Shown here: piece after piece, positions 22,737-34,915 of the stretch
How the letters are laid out: each line of letters starts with the position of its first letter
How positions within the stretch are numbered: the stretch's first letter is position 1
The notes under the pieces: model-generated
The model's input: the letters and a program-made list of their open reading frames with translations, nothing else
Databases searched by the model: none
What the model was told of the DNA's origin: nothing
Assembly (NCBI GenBank): GCA_031769625.1
Contig: JAUIMM010000016.1
Span: 17,786,501-17,850,500, forward strand
Length of the DNA stretch: 64,000 bases
Source: Taudactylus pleione
Lineage: Eukaryota > Chordata > Amphibia > Anura > Myobatrachidae
Direction of reading: 5' to 3'
Position numbers and translations under genes: made by a program

Positions 22737-24239
22737 TTAGAAATTTGGGTTATGTACCAATGGAAGGTGTAGGGAAAAATAGGGATTTAATGTGTGTCTG
22801 TGACGTAAAATATGCCATAACTTTCTGGTGGTCATTAAAAGTGGATTGGTCTGAATGGACTCCGGTATTTCCTCATCATGTAAATGTATAAAAGAAATAA
22901 TATTTATGTTGCCCAAAAAGGCTGCTTCCAGTGAAGTGTTGGCATATTGGTTTTTGTTATGAATCCAGTCCCTTAAATAACGGAGATGTGCAACATGACT
23001 ATACACAGTAACGTTTGGCAAATTTATGCCCCCATTTGATTTATGTTGTTGGAGTCGCACCATGCCAATTCTGGCTCTTCCGCCCTTCCATATGAATGTT
23101 CTCATTAGCGTTTCTATTTCTAATGTGTCCCTCTTGGTCAATAGGATAGGGAGAGATTGGAGTGGGTAGAGAAGTCTAGGAAATAGGATCATCTTTATTA
23201 AGTTGGCACGACCCATATAAGAGATGTTGAGGTGTTTCCATCTCTCGACATCCTGTTTGATAGAATATAAGATATGTTTCATATTAATTGCGTATAAGCT
23301 TTGAAGGTATTTGGGTAGTTGGATTCCCAAATAAGAAATAGATTTAGTTGTCCATTCAATTGGAGTTTCTCTAAACCAGGATGGTCGTGCACAACCCTTT
23401 TTTAAATAAAGTGCCTTTGACTTTTCAAAATTTACCTCGAAACCAGATATTGATCCGATATTCGAAATTCGCCTTATTAATGAGCTAAGTATTCTCCGGG
23501 GTTCAGATATAAATAAGAGAACATCATCTGCAAATGCAGACATTTTAACAGTTTCTGTTCCAATAGTAATTCCTGTAAATTGTGACCAACTTTGCAGTAT
23601 TCTTAACATAGGAACTAGTGCCAAGTTAAAGAGCATAGGGGATAGTGGGCAGCCCTGTCTAGTGCCCCATGTCATCGTTATTCCTTCCCCTATAATTCCA
23701 TTGATAAGCAATGATGTAGTTGGTTGTGTATAAAAAATTTTTATTAGAGATTGGAATACCGGGCCAAAGCCTCGTCTATCAAGAATTGCATAGAGATAGG
23801 GCCAAGATACCATATCAAAGGCCTTAGTGGCATCAAGGCTCAGGAGCATGGACGGGGTCTCGGGTTGTAAGTTAGCTGCCATTACCGCTGCTATTGCAGT
23901 ACGTATACCTTTCACTGAATGTCTGCCTTTGGTAAAGCCAAGTTGATGTGGTGTAAGTAAAGTTGTAAAAAATGTTTGAAGACGATCTGCCAATATTTTA
24001 GCTAATATTTTAAAATCAATATTCAATAAAGTAATTGGGCAGTATGATGACATTAATGTTAAATCCTTATTGGGTTTTGGGATTAGAGAAGTGTAAGCTT
24101 GGTTAAAGTTTGGGTAATAAGGGGTATCAACTCTAATTTTTTTAAAGAAAGCACATAACATTGGGACCATTTCATGTTGTAATATTTTGTAATATTCTAC
24201 CGAATAACCATCAGGTCCTGGCGATTTATTGAGGTGCAT
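22737..24239 (-). pseudogene. LINE A ORF2 reverse transcriptase domain
   Basis: A 500-codon frame carries the non-LTR RT core. Early residues include N-K-S-P-G-P-D-G-Y, then S-L-I-P-K-P-N-K-D, L-S-L-D-A-T-K-A-F-D (motif A), G-T-R-Q-G-C-P-L-S-P (motif B) and F-A-D-D-V-L-L-F (motif C with the catalytic Asp pair), followed by S-Y-L-G-I-Q-L-P. All catalytic residues are intact. The enzyme would copy LINE RNA at a nicked target. The frame is separated from the upstream endonuclease part by a frameshift at about 24230 and stops early at 22737, so the protein would be split. Confidence 0.9.
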
Positions 24240-25482
24240 GGAGGTATATTGTAGCGGAAATTTCAGTTTTGGTAATATTACTTTCTAGTTCCTCACATTG
24301 TAAAGGTGTTATGCATGGCAATGCTGCTTTGTCCAATAATTTTGTTAATAGAGCAGGATCATAAGAATTTGCAGTATATAGATTTTTGAAATATTCCTGA
24401 AATTTTTTAGTTATGTCTGTATTTTTGGTAAATAATGTCTGTGTATGAGTGTCTCTGATGGAAGTTATGTGATGTCTTTTTTTAAAACTTTTTGTCATGT
24501 TCGCCAGTAATGTGCCGGTCTTGTTGCCCCACTTAAAGTATTTTTGTTTCGTATGATCTAGTTTTGTTTGTGCCTGTACTAAAACAAAACTATCCAGTAG
24601 TTGTTTCGCTTCTAGGTAAGCCGATTGTGTTTCTGGTGTGGTTTGGAAAATATAAGCCGTCAGTGCTGTTTGTAGGTTTCCCTGTAATGTCATATATTGT
24701 GCCTTGTTATCTTTATTTCTCTTCGCAATGTAAGAGAGGATGTGTCCACGCATTACCACTTTGGATGTTTCCCAGAATAAAATGGCAGTGTCCCAATGGT
24801 CTATATTAGTATCCATAAAATCTGTCCATTTTGCCACCAGGAATTTATGGAATTGTTCAGAATTATATAAATACGACGAGAAGCGCCAGAGAAAAGGGCG
24901 GAAGTTATTTGATGTTGCAGCCAAAGTTATTGATACTGGTGCGTGATCAGATACTGCGATGTCCCCGATCGAGGTAGATATTATGTCTGGAAGAAGAGAT
25001 GTGGATATTAAAATGTAGTCTATGCGTGAGAAAGATCCGTGGACCGCAGAGTGGAAAGTATATGATCTATCTGTGCAATTATGTAGTCTCCAAACATCCA
25101 CTACAGTAAGGTCATACATGAGTTGTGGGATATGTGTCCAGTGAGTGGCAGAAGGATTTGCTGGAGTAGGTAATTTATCTATCATTGGGTTAGCTACAGT
25201 ATTCATATCTCCTCCAATTATTAAGTTGAAGTTGGCTCTGCTATGCAAAAGTTGTGTTATGGATTGGAAGAAAGCTTGTTGGTCATTATTAGGTGCATAG
25301 AGGTTTAACAAAGTGTATTTAGTGTCATAGATTTGAATGTCCATCAATATGTATCGTCCTTCTGGATCTGAGGTAGAAAATAGTATGGTATATGGTAGGT
25401 GTCTAGCAAGTAAAATAGCTACACCTCTGGATTTTGTGCGATATGAGGCCGATATACATTCACTAATCCATCTGTCCTTCAA
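24226..25482 (-). pseudogene. LINE A ORF2 endonuclease domain and RT linker
   Basis: 418 codons. The first half is an apurinic/apyrimidinic-type endonuclease: L-Y-A-P-N, G-G-D-M-N-T (catalytic Asp/Asn), Y-T-F-H-S, S-R-I-D-Y-I-L (catalytic Asp) and S-D-H-A-P-V (catalytic Asp/His) are all present. The second half is the basic linker that leads into RT. The endonuclease makes the first-strand nick, and the T-rich target here fits. The N-terminus of the domain is in another frame (25675-25463), so one frameshift lies near 25490. Confidence 0.9.
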
Positions 25483-25675
25483 AATAGATTTGTCGCCCTG
25501 TTTCCAGTTGGGTCTCTTGGAGGAAAGTTATGTCAGGCTTCAGTTTATTTAATGACATAACTATTTTTTTACGCTTAAGTGGTATGTTAAAACCCCCTAT
25601 ATTCCAAGAGGTGACCTTGATTTTTTTAGCAGATTGAGTGTCAGAGGATGTCATGTTTGTTATGGGAGCAGTCAT
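25463..25675 (-). pseudogene. LINE A ORF2 N-terminus (start of endonuclease)
   Basis: Starts M-T-A-P-I-T-N-M and contains T-S-W-N-I-G-G-F-N (catalytic Asn) and L-Q-E-T-Q-L-E (catalytic Glu), the first two endonuclease motifs. The frame ends soon after; the remainder of the domain continues one frame over from about 25482. The start codon at 25675 is the likely ORF2 start, about 400 bases after ORF1. Confidence 0.85.
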
Positions 25676-26078
25676 CCAACGTCTAAACCAAGGTGTAAGC
25701 TTAAAAAGTATGAAGTAAAAATAACTGAATCCCCCCTGTCCCAGCCAGCAGGGAGGATTAATTGTGAATATATCACGACATCAAAGCCCGGGCCTAGATC
25801 ATACAACATAACTGAGTCATTATAATAATACAAACATAAAATGTGTTTCAATACTTTTTCATATTTTTTCCTAACCAACATCTGACTGTACCTAGTCTGA
25901 TTGTATTTCTCAGACATCGGTGAGCAAATATCAACAAAAACAATTCAAACAAAAACAACAAACAATAGCATAGCGTAAATAAACCCATTCCCATTACCAT
26001 GAGCTGTAAATTCCCACATTTTTACAATATACATAAAACATGTATTTATTGAGGAATCATCAAAACATCAAGCAATCC

Positions 26079-27052
26079 TTAAGTGTTATTAGTAAAATCT
26101 GATTGGGAATGACCAGGGGAGCTTCTGGAAGAGAGATTTGAAAAAAAATCTGTACGCGCTCTCTCAGGATTATCAAAAAATAGCGTTTGGCCATTGTCAG
26201 TGACTTTCAGTTTTGCTGGGTATAGTAATGCGAATCTCTTATTGTGCTCCACCAGGAACTTGCAAACTGAGGAAAACTCCTTGCGCTTTTGCGCTACCAC
26301 AACCGAGAAGTCTTGAAATATAAGTATACGTTGGTCCTCAATTACTAAATCTCTCTGTTTTTTAAAAACTGATAAAAAATTTTCCTTAACTCTATAGTCT
26401 AGAAACTTCGCAATCACAGGCCTCGGTCTGTTTCCCGGACCATCTTTTTCCGGGCCCAATCTGTGTGCTCTCTCTATTTGAGGTACCCCTATATCATCCT
26501 GGAGATCAAGACTTGTAATTAAAGTTTTTCCCAGGTATTCAATCAATGAAGATCCTTTGACCTGTTCTGGTATACCTATGAATCTCAAATTGTTACGTCT
26601 ATGCTGATTCTCTAGGTCATCTACCTTTTCTAACAACAATTTGTGGGAAGTTACATAGGAATCGTGTGATGTGCAATTGATCTTCCACATCGCTTGTCCT
26701 CTGCTCAACAGTGTCTAATCTATTAGAATGTTCCGATATTTTAGACAAAGCTGTATCTAAGGAGTTTTGTATTTTGTCTAGCCTTTTATCAATTTTAGGG
26801 GCAATTTGATCAAGCTTTTCCTCCACTTTTGGAAGGAAATCAAGAAATTTCTCATCCATTAGAGGTTTTTTAAGTGTATCAAATTTTTCATCTATTTTAG
26901 GCATGATAGCACTTAGCAAGGCCATTGCTAAATCTGGGTTTGGGATTACAGAGTCGGCTTTCCTCGTGTCAGGATTATCAGCAGGGGGGAGTCTGTGTGG
27001 GGGAGGAAGGAGACGTGCCTACTTTCGCTGGAGTTTTATTTGGCTTGACCAT
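26079..27052 (-). pseudogene. LINE A ORF1 (RNA-binding chaperone protein)
   Basis: Probable start is the ATG at 27052 (M-V-K-P-N-K-T-P-A-K). A one-base change in the C-run near 26987 and a second frameshift near 26700 break the frame. The N-terminal half (26925-26617) is a heptad-rich coiled coil (repeated I-D-K-R-L-D-K-I patterns). The C-terminal half (26708-26079) has R-R-N-N-L-R-F-I-G-I-P-E, I-E-R-A-H-R-L-G and R-P-V-I-A-K-F-L-D-Y, the RRM plus C-terminal domain of L1 ORF1p. This protein trimerises and coats LINE RNA in the cytoplasm. The product here would be truncated. Confidence 0.85.
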
Positions 27053-28825
27053 TGTGCGAGATGAGGTTCTCTGCGGTAATGGAGGCACAGATTTGGAGAA
27101 ATATTTCTCCAAATACCAGACACAGTAATACAAGCCAATATATTCCACCCACACTCAAAATGTATGTCAGTTGTAGTGTGGCCAGTAGATGGCAGCAAAT
27201 ATATAACAGAGAAAATATTCCTCCCTAACATATTGAGTTAATTGTGAATAGTAGTGATAAAGAATACAATAAGCCCTGCGACAGCAGAATATAACAGTAA
27301 ATGCAGATATTTAGTGAGTATACTCACGAAACCACTGTAGTTTAAAGGAGCTGAATATTTAGTTCACCAATATAACAGAATATGGTATTAAATAGTCAAC
27401 AAAAGGTCCCGAATTCCTCAGGGAGATAATGATTGTCAGCAACTTTCTCAATCCACTGGAGTCCAGATAATGGTATCTGACAGGTATACAGTCCCTACAC
27501 TCCTTAAAGATAGCAGAGGGGACCAGGCAGCAACACTCAGCAGACTCAGAGACAGATGGTCCACATCAATAGAGATCCGCGGAAAGGACACAAATGTTTT
27601 AAGAGGGTTAAAGGGAGCCAAACAGCGGTATCCAGCAATCGTAAGGAAGGGTGACCCACAATGGCGGAAATTAGCGGGATAGGGCTCAATTGGCATCAGA
27701 AGGGCAGAGGGAGTTAAACAAAAGCGCCCAGTAGCTACAGAGATGAGCGGCGGAGGCCTATAGCGGGATAGGGCTCAGTCGTAGTCAAAAGGGGACAGCC
27801 TCGTAGGGGCAGGGAAAGGCACCAGGAGGTTCCCGCATATGTTACTCCAAGCTCAGGGTATACCAGGATAACCTACCGGTCCTAGTAGTCTGTCCACCGG
27901 AGCACCCAGCTGTGCTGGCTCCACAATCACAGCAAGGGACCCAAGGACACCCAGGTCAGGGGGGCAAGCTTGTCGATTGCGGTAACAAGGCAGGTTAAAG
28001 AACCGGCAGGCTACCAAGGCTAGGTCCAGGATGATATCTCCGCACTTCAATGCCGAAGGATTATTGTCCTCTCAGTCGTCCAGGGCATACGCTCCGGCGG
28101 ACCCGCGGTGAGCCTCAAATTGCAAGGTACCAGCCAAGGCAAGGGTGTAGGGGAGAGAGCAATATCGGTGGACGTTTCGGAGAGCCGTAATTAGCGCTAC
28201 ATTGTCCAGTGCACCACCCACGTGGGGATTCTCAGGCCGCCGGCAGAGATGGGCGTCAGATCGCGGTGTATCATACACAAGTCCCGCCGCCTCTAGACTC
28301 TTCCGCCGCGGTCAGTGGAGGAGTGTCCCCGCCGTTGTCGCCTCTTCAGGAGATCGCGGATATCACTTCCAGCAGGGAGGCCACCGGTCCACGGCTATAG
28401 GTAAGTGCCAACGGCGCTCAGGGTGGTGGTGATAGGGAGGCTGTCCTTGTAGCTGTCGGGTCTCTTGTCGGTATAGAATCTTAACCCGGCGTTGTGGTCT
28501 CCCACCAGTAAGCACCGCCAGGTATGAGGATCGTCAGGGACAGCTCCACAGTAGGTTCTGAGCTGTATGCCAATTTAAGATGGCGCCGAATGCTTTCGCG
28601 CCAAGAAGGCCAAACTTCGTGGCCGGACTCCGGGATCAAATGTATGCTCCGAACTGGCCACCGAGTGTCACCAAGTTAGACTCCGTATTCTCCCCTGTCC
28701 AGGGGGATACTTATGGTCAGTAGGTTTTCGCTTGGAGAGACACAATGCACCTGAATAGAAAAAGCCAGATCGGGAGCTAAGCTAAAACGCGGCCATTTCA
28801 GATGCCCCGCCTACCGGAAGTCCAT
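27053..28825 (-). promoter_or_regulatory. LINE A 5' UTR / presumed internal promoter
   Basis: GC-rich 1.8-kb leader between the element's 5' end (fixed by the target duplication) and ORF1. No coding signal. LINE 5' UTRs normally carry the element's own promoter; I did not identify specific factor sites. Confidence 0.55.
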
Positions 28826-28841
28826 TGTGGCACTCTTTCTT
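28826..28841. repeat. LINE A target-site duplication, right copy
   Basis: tgtggcactctttctt, identical to 21429-21444. Confidence 0.85.
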
Positions 28842-29560
28842 CCTCCATCTGCACTACTCTGATCCCCCCCCCGAACCATGCAACTCTGTCTCCCCCCACC
28901 ACCCGCACCACTCTGGCTTCCTCCCCATCCACACCAATTTGTCTTCCCCAATCCCTACTGCTGTGTGGTCTCCAAACTATGGTAGTCTGTGTTCTCTTAT
29001 CCGCACCAATCTGTCTGGCTTTCTCCATCTGCACCCACCTGCATCCGTGCCACTCTGTTTCCTTATGCACCACTGCCTTCCCCTAAACCACGCCGCTGTC
29101 TTTCTTTCCACTGTGGCACTCTTTCTTCCTCCATCTGCACCACTCTGTCCCCCCCAACTGTGCAACTCTGTCTCTTCCCCCCCACCTGCACTACTCTTTC
29201 TTCCTACCCATCCACACTAATCTGTCTTCCCTAAACCCTACTGGTGTGTGTTCTCCTATTTGTGCTAGTCTGTATTCCCTTATCCGCACCAATCTGCACT
29301 GCTCTGTCTTCCCATGTCCATATGCCACTCTCTTCCACCATCCACGTCGCTGCCCCGCCAAACCGTGCCACTGTTTCCCCCCATCCGCACCACTGTTTTC
29401 CGCCCATCTGCATTACTTTGGCTACCCCCCCCCCCCCGCTGTACTGCTTAACCTTCCCTCCTCTACATGCCTTTGTGTCTTACCTACCCACGCTTCTGTG
29501 TATCCTCCGCCTATCACACCACTTTTATCGCATCTGCACAGCTCTATTCTCAGCTTTGAC
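28842..29560. repeat. Pyrimidine-rich degenerate minisatellite
   Basis: Irregular repeats of a ctgcaccactctgtcttcccc-like unit, about 20-50 bp apart. The cytosine/thymine bias continues on the other side of LINE A (21345-21428), so LINE A inserted into this array. The several 60-130-codon frames here are repeat artefacts. Confidence 0.7.
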
Positions 29561-30184
29561 CTCAGTTGCATAGACTGCATGTGTGTATTCCAATGAGCAC
29601 ATAATTCTGTGAATTAGCAGCTCCACCATTTTGTGAGTGACAGCAATCTCATTCTGTGAGAGTGGTGAATCTGCCGTTAACCACAGGGTGTGATGGCATA
29701 CCATATCTGTATTGCGCAAGGAACACGTCCATTAAGGCATCAGCCTTAATGATCATAATTTCATTGCTTTTTGAAGTTTGAGTGTCAGAAAATCAATAAG
29801 TTTTGTGAATTTTCAGATCATGTCTAAGCAGCCTTAATAGGACATATGAAACCGTAAGGTTTTTTGTCTATGGAATTTCATAGCTTTTTAAAATGTATTA
29901 ACTATCAGGGTTTGGATGAGCAAACCGGGCCACCTGCAGGGGAGAAGGGCAACAAAATGGTACACTAACGCAGGTGGGAGAGGGGACAGCACACAGGAGG
30001 TTGGTTTGGGAGGTGCAGAGTGCGAGATGGCTGTAGGCGTGTGGGGTAGCGGCAGCAGCGGTGCAGTGCAAAGGCGGCATCAGTTGGAGACAGAGGGCTC
30101 ACTTGTAGTGCGTATGCGCCTGAGAAAATCAAATCAATAAGTCATAGATGGAAGAATGCAGCAGTGAGATCTACGCATCTATGT
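29561..30184. other. No gene recognised
   Basis: No supported frame or element terminus. Confidence 0.4.
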
Positions 30185-31030
30185 TAAAAGTTGAATGTGG
30201 AAAAAAAAAAAGTGTAGCCCCCCCTCCCCCCAGAAAACAACCAGCCCCAGGCTTTGGAGCCCAAGTACTGGTTGTGCTAAATACAGGGGACAAACAACGT
30301 AAGGGTCGCCTGTATTAAGTACAACCAGCACCAGGCTTTTCAGAACCTGTCCTGGTTGCCAAAATACGGGGGACAAATGACGTAAGGGTCCCCCGTATTT
30401 AGTGCAACCAGCACTCTGAAAATACAGGAGGAAAAAAAATGCATAGAGCTCCCCCTGTATTTACCAGAACCAGCACCGGACTCCGTCTAGCAGGGGGGTG
30501 ATGCCACAGCCCTTTCACCAGGCCCCCCAGCCGTAGCATCAGCCCAGGCCGGGGATCCCTGGGGAGTTGGGGACCCCCCCCAATAAAGGGGTCCCCCTCC
30601 TCAGGGCACCCCAGGCTTATAGCCCGGGGCTATCACTGGCACCCCTGGGCGGTGGGTGCCGGGTTGAGGTTGATTATGTATAGTGTGGTGCATAAGAAAA
30701 TTTAAATATTGTCTTTTGCAGTAGTACTACAGGTCCCAGCAAGCCTCCCCCGCATGCTGGTACTTAGAGAACCACAAGTACCAGCAGGCGGGGCATTAAG
30801 GGCCTACTGGCACCTATAGTACCCCTACAAAAGAAATATTAAAATAAAACAAACAGACACAGTTTTTAAAAGTAGTTTATTATGCCGCACCATCACCTGG
30901 AGGGCAACGGCCTTTAAGCTCTTTTACATGGCCATTGCCCATCCAGGGCTTCTACGGCGTCTTCACCTGGAGCGCGGCGGCCATTAAGCTCTTTTGCACG
31001 GCCACTGCCCAGTCAGGGCTTCCCGGCATC
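30185..31030. repeat. GC-rich modular repeat with internal duplications
   Basis: A unit with accagcaccaggctt, ctggttg, aatacaggggacaaa and acgtaagggtc occurs about three times (30200-30430). Further right, a 70-base unit (ggcggccattaagctcttttgcacggccactgcccagtcagggcttc and its relative) is duplicated at about 30892-31030. Probably part of a larger non-autonomous element; its ends were not resolved. Confidence 0.5.
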
Positions 31031-31850
31031 TTCTTGCTTCAGCTGGTCTCTCCAGCTCCCTGGCAGATGGACAGAATTGACGGAGCACGCTCTGGCTCTA
31101 TTTAAGCCAGCCGAGGGGGCGGGGCGATGACTGTGGCCATCTTTGAATTTCAAAAATGGCGCTGAGGCACCATTTTTTAATAGGGCTTGGAGAGCTGGGC
31201 TGGATGCCGACCGCTGGGAGCTCAACTCCCAGCACGCCAGCAGGTATGTGCCGGAGGGCTGTGTCTTGCACTGCAGCCCCCGGGCCACCTCCAGAGATGG
31301 CGTGGCTTTGTGCTGGCTGCTGGGGACCGGGAGCCGCGCTCCCGGCGCCCCAGGGCAGCAAGAAGCTGCTGCAGCCGGGACAAGTGTATGCAGACACCCA
31401 CTAGCGTATGTAGAGACGCCCACTGGCGCACGTCATCTTCAGGAAGTGTTTTAAAACAGTGGTACATCGAGCACCATCGGATGCGATCACAGCGCTTGTG
31501 GTTGCATTACCCCACCGCAAGCACTGCGAGGACTTCAGTGTAAAAAACAAGCATGTGACGTGTACTGTGACACTGCCTGTTAATTATGCACGCCCTAAAA
31601 ACGGCGTTGAAACACTCAGGCACGCCTGCGTTCGCACCTCCACTCCCCCGTTATTAGTGTCCTGTCCGTGTTACCACCCACTAACGGCCTCTCCTGTCAC
31701 TCATTTCACTGGGCTGTCTTTGCTGGGCGAGCGAGCAGGCTGCGATTGCACAGAGTAGTTCGGGCACGTGCAGAACAAAGCGTGCGCGTACGTAAACCAT
31801 CGGGCCGCTTGCAAGCGCACAGCGCTAGCGAGCGGCTCTGAATAAGGTCC
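31031..31850. repeat. GC-rich DNA ending in a GGGCCTGATTCAG-family terminus
   Basis: Ends gagcggctctgaataaggtcc at 31850, resembling the family's right end. Interior blocks (aaacggcgttgaaacactcaggcac, tcgcacctccactcccccg) recur at 46540-46600. Overlapping 80-136-codon frames on both strands at 31013-31540 look like chance frames in GC-rich DNA. Confidence 0.45.
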
Positions 31851-31859
31851 AAGGTTATA

Positions 31860-33171
31860 TGTCTGCAAATTAACATTTTCTGTTTGGTGAATGTTCATGA
31901 CAAGCAATTTCTCATGAGGCTGTATGAAATCTGCTGGGTTTGGTACTCATGGCTGTCCAGATGGATCAGGGAGGGTACAATTAGTGCTTTTGGGCGATAA
32001 GAGCATACGCAATCAGATTATCATTAAACCATATTTACATTTACAATCTATACCTCATTAATAGTTCTCATATGCTGATTTTTTGGGCTACTACACACTG
32101 GAAGCTTCTGACTAAAAAGATGTATTGAGCATAACATTTTCATTATTTATTTTAGGTACTTTTTTACCTTAGTCATCTAGTTATTGTTAATGTTACAGAT
32201 TTTAAACTAACCAATTTTTTGTATATTCTGGAATCTGGATATATGGCACATTTATCAATTTTAAATGAATGTATTTGTTGTATAGTCCTTCATTTCATAA
32301 AAGGCCTGACTTGTATGCCTTGAGATATTCTTATTGTATGTATAATTAACCCTAGTTTGTGTTTTAGGGGGAAATAGATTGTAAATGTGAATAAATATAT
32401 GCAAAATATATTGTCTATATAAATATAGAATATTAATAATTAGCTGATAAATGTTGCCCTCAGTTAACGATTTATAGTATTTATCTTGTAGTGATTATTT
32501 TGGCTTTGCTAGGCTATACATTTCTTGATTTACTATAATCCAGATTTCTAATTATAAACTGTATTTACTCTCTCAGCGTTCATAGATCAGGTGGTGTTAC
32601 CACAGCAGATCCCTGTCGTTTAGCAAGTGTATTATCATTTGTCTTTTGAGTTTAATTAATAAGATCCTTATTTAGTTCAGATACTATAAATAACTAGAAT
32701 ATGATTCCTGCCAAATAAGGTTTTCAGGCGTTGCTTCCCAGCAAGGTACTAAGTAGACATATCTGGGAAAGTAACCTGCCTTTGAGTTTGCTCCTTAAAC
32801 AACATTGATGGAAAGAGACAACATGAATGCTGCTACCCAAAAAAGGACATATAGCACATTCTATACTCTATATAAGATACACAGCTGTGAACCGTCTCCA
32901 TGAGTATTTGTCAAAGGATGTTTGTTCTGATTCAGTGTACATTTAAGAATAAAATGTGTTACAAAAAAAATGTATATACGTAACTAACCACATTTCAAAC
33001 TGTCTTATGATGCATTATTAAATGTGTACCTAATGTGCTTTGTTTAGAAATATTTTTTTTTAACATTTTGCTCTGATTTGCTTAACTGTAGGCTTCGAGA
33101 AAATGTGATTAACATTTGCTTAGCTTGCAAGACTTTTATCATCAATTTGAATAAATAAAAATATTTTATAG
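31860..33171. other. AT-rich unique-looking DNA, no gene recognised
   Basis: 1.3 kb without element ends, microsatellites or frames above 60 codons. Could be old intronic sequence. Confidence 0.5.
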
Positions 33172-33332
33172 TACAGGTTGAGTCTCCCATATCCAAATAT
33201 TCCAAAATACGGAATATTCCGAAATACGGAATTACTTTGGCATGACTGAAATAATGAAACCTTTGATTTTTGGTGGTTCAATGTACACAAACTTTGTCTA
33301 AGGCACAAATTATTTAAAAATATTGTATAAAA

Positions 33333-34634
33333 CAGGGCTTGACAAAACCCGGGGGCCAGGTCGCCATGGCGACCAGATTTGGCTGCCTAGGGACCACATT
33401 TTCAGCAACCCCCTGCCTCCCCAGTGGCGTATCTACTGTCCCTGCAGCCTCCACGGTGTCTTGGTGGCAGCGCCGAACAAGGGCGGCGCCGGCGTCAAAG
33501 ACGTGAGGGGAGAGAGGCAGCCACGCTGACTGCTGTACCTGCGCCGAAGACTGGACTGAAACTGGAGTCACTGTCAGGCGGACAGCGGGCGCATGGGAGC
33601 CGGCGCTGTGATACAGGGCTGGCTGGGCAGAGGCTGCTCCTCCTGGCTGTGTGTCACTGTGTGACTGAAGGTGCAGTGCTGAGGACCGCAGGCGGTCTGC
33701 GGGGGCATGGGAGCCGGCAGTCGGTGATACAGGGCTGGGCACGGCTGCTCCTGGCTGTGTGTCACAGTGTGTGACTGTCAAGACAGTCATTGATCATCAT
33801 CCTGATTCCTGAGATGAGGACCGTGGGCAGCCTGCGGAGGCGTGGGAGCCGGCAGTGTATGATACAGTAGTTATGGGTTTTTTTGTGTGTAAGGGGCACT
33901 GCATGAGGGGGGTGGCTGCTACAGGGGGCAATGCAGAGGGGGGGTGGCTGCTACTGGGGACACTGTATGGGGTGGCCGCTATTGGAGCACTGTACAGGGT
34001 GGGGCCGCTACTAGGGGCAATGCATAGTGGGGACTACTACTGGGGTCACTGCAAAGGAGGACTACTACTGGGGGCACTGTATATGGGGACTACTACTGGG
34101 GGCACTGATTAAAGGGGCACTACATAGGGGGACCACTACTTGGGCACTGTATAGGGGGGTGCACTACTAGGGGCAATGCATAGTGAGGACTACTACTGGG
34201 GGCACTGTATAGGGGGGACTACTACTGGAGGCAATGCATAGGGGGGACTACTACTGAGACCAATGCACAGGGGAGACCACTTCTGTGGGCACTGTATAAG
34301 TGGCATAGTTAATGGGGCACTACTGTGGGCATTGCATAGCGGACCACTACTGTGGGCACTGCATAGGGGTGCCCAAAGCATATTCTTGCACCTGGGCCCA
34401 CCACTCTAATTCGGCCACTGCTGGCGGTGGCTTTGCTTGCCTGGGGTGGTCTTTCTGGGGGTTGGTTGCCTGGAGAGGGGGGTTAGCTGCACCGTAATGT
34501 GGCTGTGGGAGGGTGGTTTACCTGGGGTACCCCGTTAGTGGTGTGGCCATGGGGGTTGGTTGCCCGGGTCTGGCTCCTACACTTTCATCCTGGCTCCTAG
34601 ATTTTAGAAATATCTGTCAATTTGTCAAGCCCTG
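33333..34634. mobile_element. hAT-like element, CAGGGCTTGACAAA termini
   Basis: Left cagggcttgacaaa and right tttgtcaagccctg are perfect inverted ends. Flanks gtataaaa and atataaat match at 6 of 8 positions, a decayed 8-bp duplication. The interior is GC-rich, with direct repeats (tgtgtgtcac/gtgtgactg) and a G-rich minisatellite. No transposase frame. Confidence 0.75.
33885..34380. repeat. G-rich minisatellite (ACTACTACTGGGGGCACTGTATAGGGG-like)
   Basis: About 15 degenerate units of 25-35 bp, each with gggg(g)cactg/aatgcat and actactact. A related array is at 49680-50165. Confidence 0.8.
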
Positions 34635-34915
34635 ATATAAATTACCTTCAGGCTGTGTGTATAAGGTATATATGAAACATAAATGAATTTCATTTCTGTA
34701 CACAAAGTTTGCTTGAGCCACAAAAGTATTGAACATATTGTATAAAATTACCTGTATAAGGTGTATATAACACATAAATGCATTCTGTTTGTATATTTTG
34801 GTCTCATTCCCAAGATATTTCATTATGGTATGCAAATATTCCAAAATACGGAATATTCCGTTATCCAAAATATCCCTGGTCCCAAGCATTTTGGATATGG
34901 GAGACTTAAACTGTA

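Larger units (their letters stand above)
21445..28825 (-). mobile_element. LINE A: full-length L1-like retrotransposon
   Basis: 7.4 kb on the minus strand, bounded by a perfect 16-bp target-site duplication. The plus-strand T-run at about 21443-21460 is the poly-A tail. Reading 5' to 3': a GC-rich 1.8-kb 5' UTR (28825-27053), ORF1 (27052-26079) and ORF2 (25675-21756). ORF2 has apurinic-type endonuclease, reverse transcriptase and a C-terminal Cys/His motif. The order and domains are those of the L1/Tx1 group of LINEs, found in fish and amphibians. Several frameshifts and stops make this copy inactive, but the length and clean duplication show insertion by target-primed reverse transcription. 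Confidence 0.9.
33174..34913. mobile_element. Pogo/Tigger-like non-autonomous element, split by a hAT insertion
   Basis: Left caggttgagtctcccatatcc and right ggatatgggagacttaaactg are inverted, with TA on both sides (33172-33173 and 34914-34915). The interior words (ccaaaatacggaatattccg, atgtacacaaactttgtct) resemble the widespread vertebrate element whose ends read CAGGTTGAGTATCCCTTATCC. The copy is interrupted at 33333-34634, and right of that a segment ending tattgtataaaattacc appears duplicated (about 34640-34760). Confidence 0.7.

Noticed and set aside
28798..29596. Several 80-130-codon Pro/Ser/Cys-rich frames
   Set aside because: Artefacts of the pyrimidine-rich minisatellite; open on both strands.
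31013..31543. Overlapping frames of 80-136 codons on both strands
   Set aside because: GC-rich repeat DNA with few stops by chance; no domain or motif.
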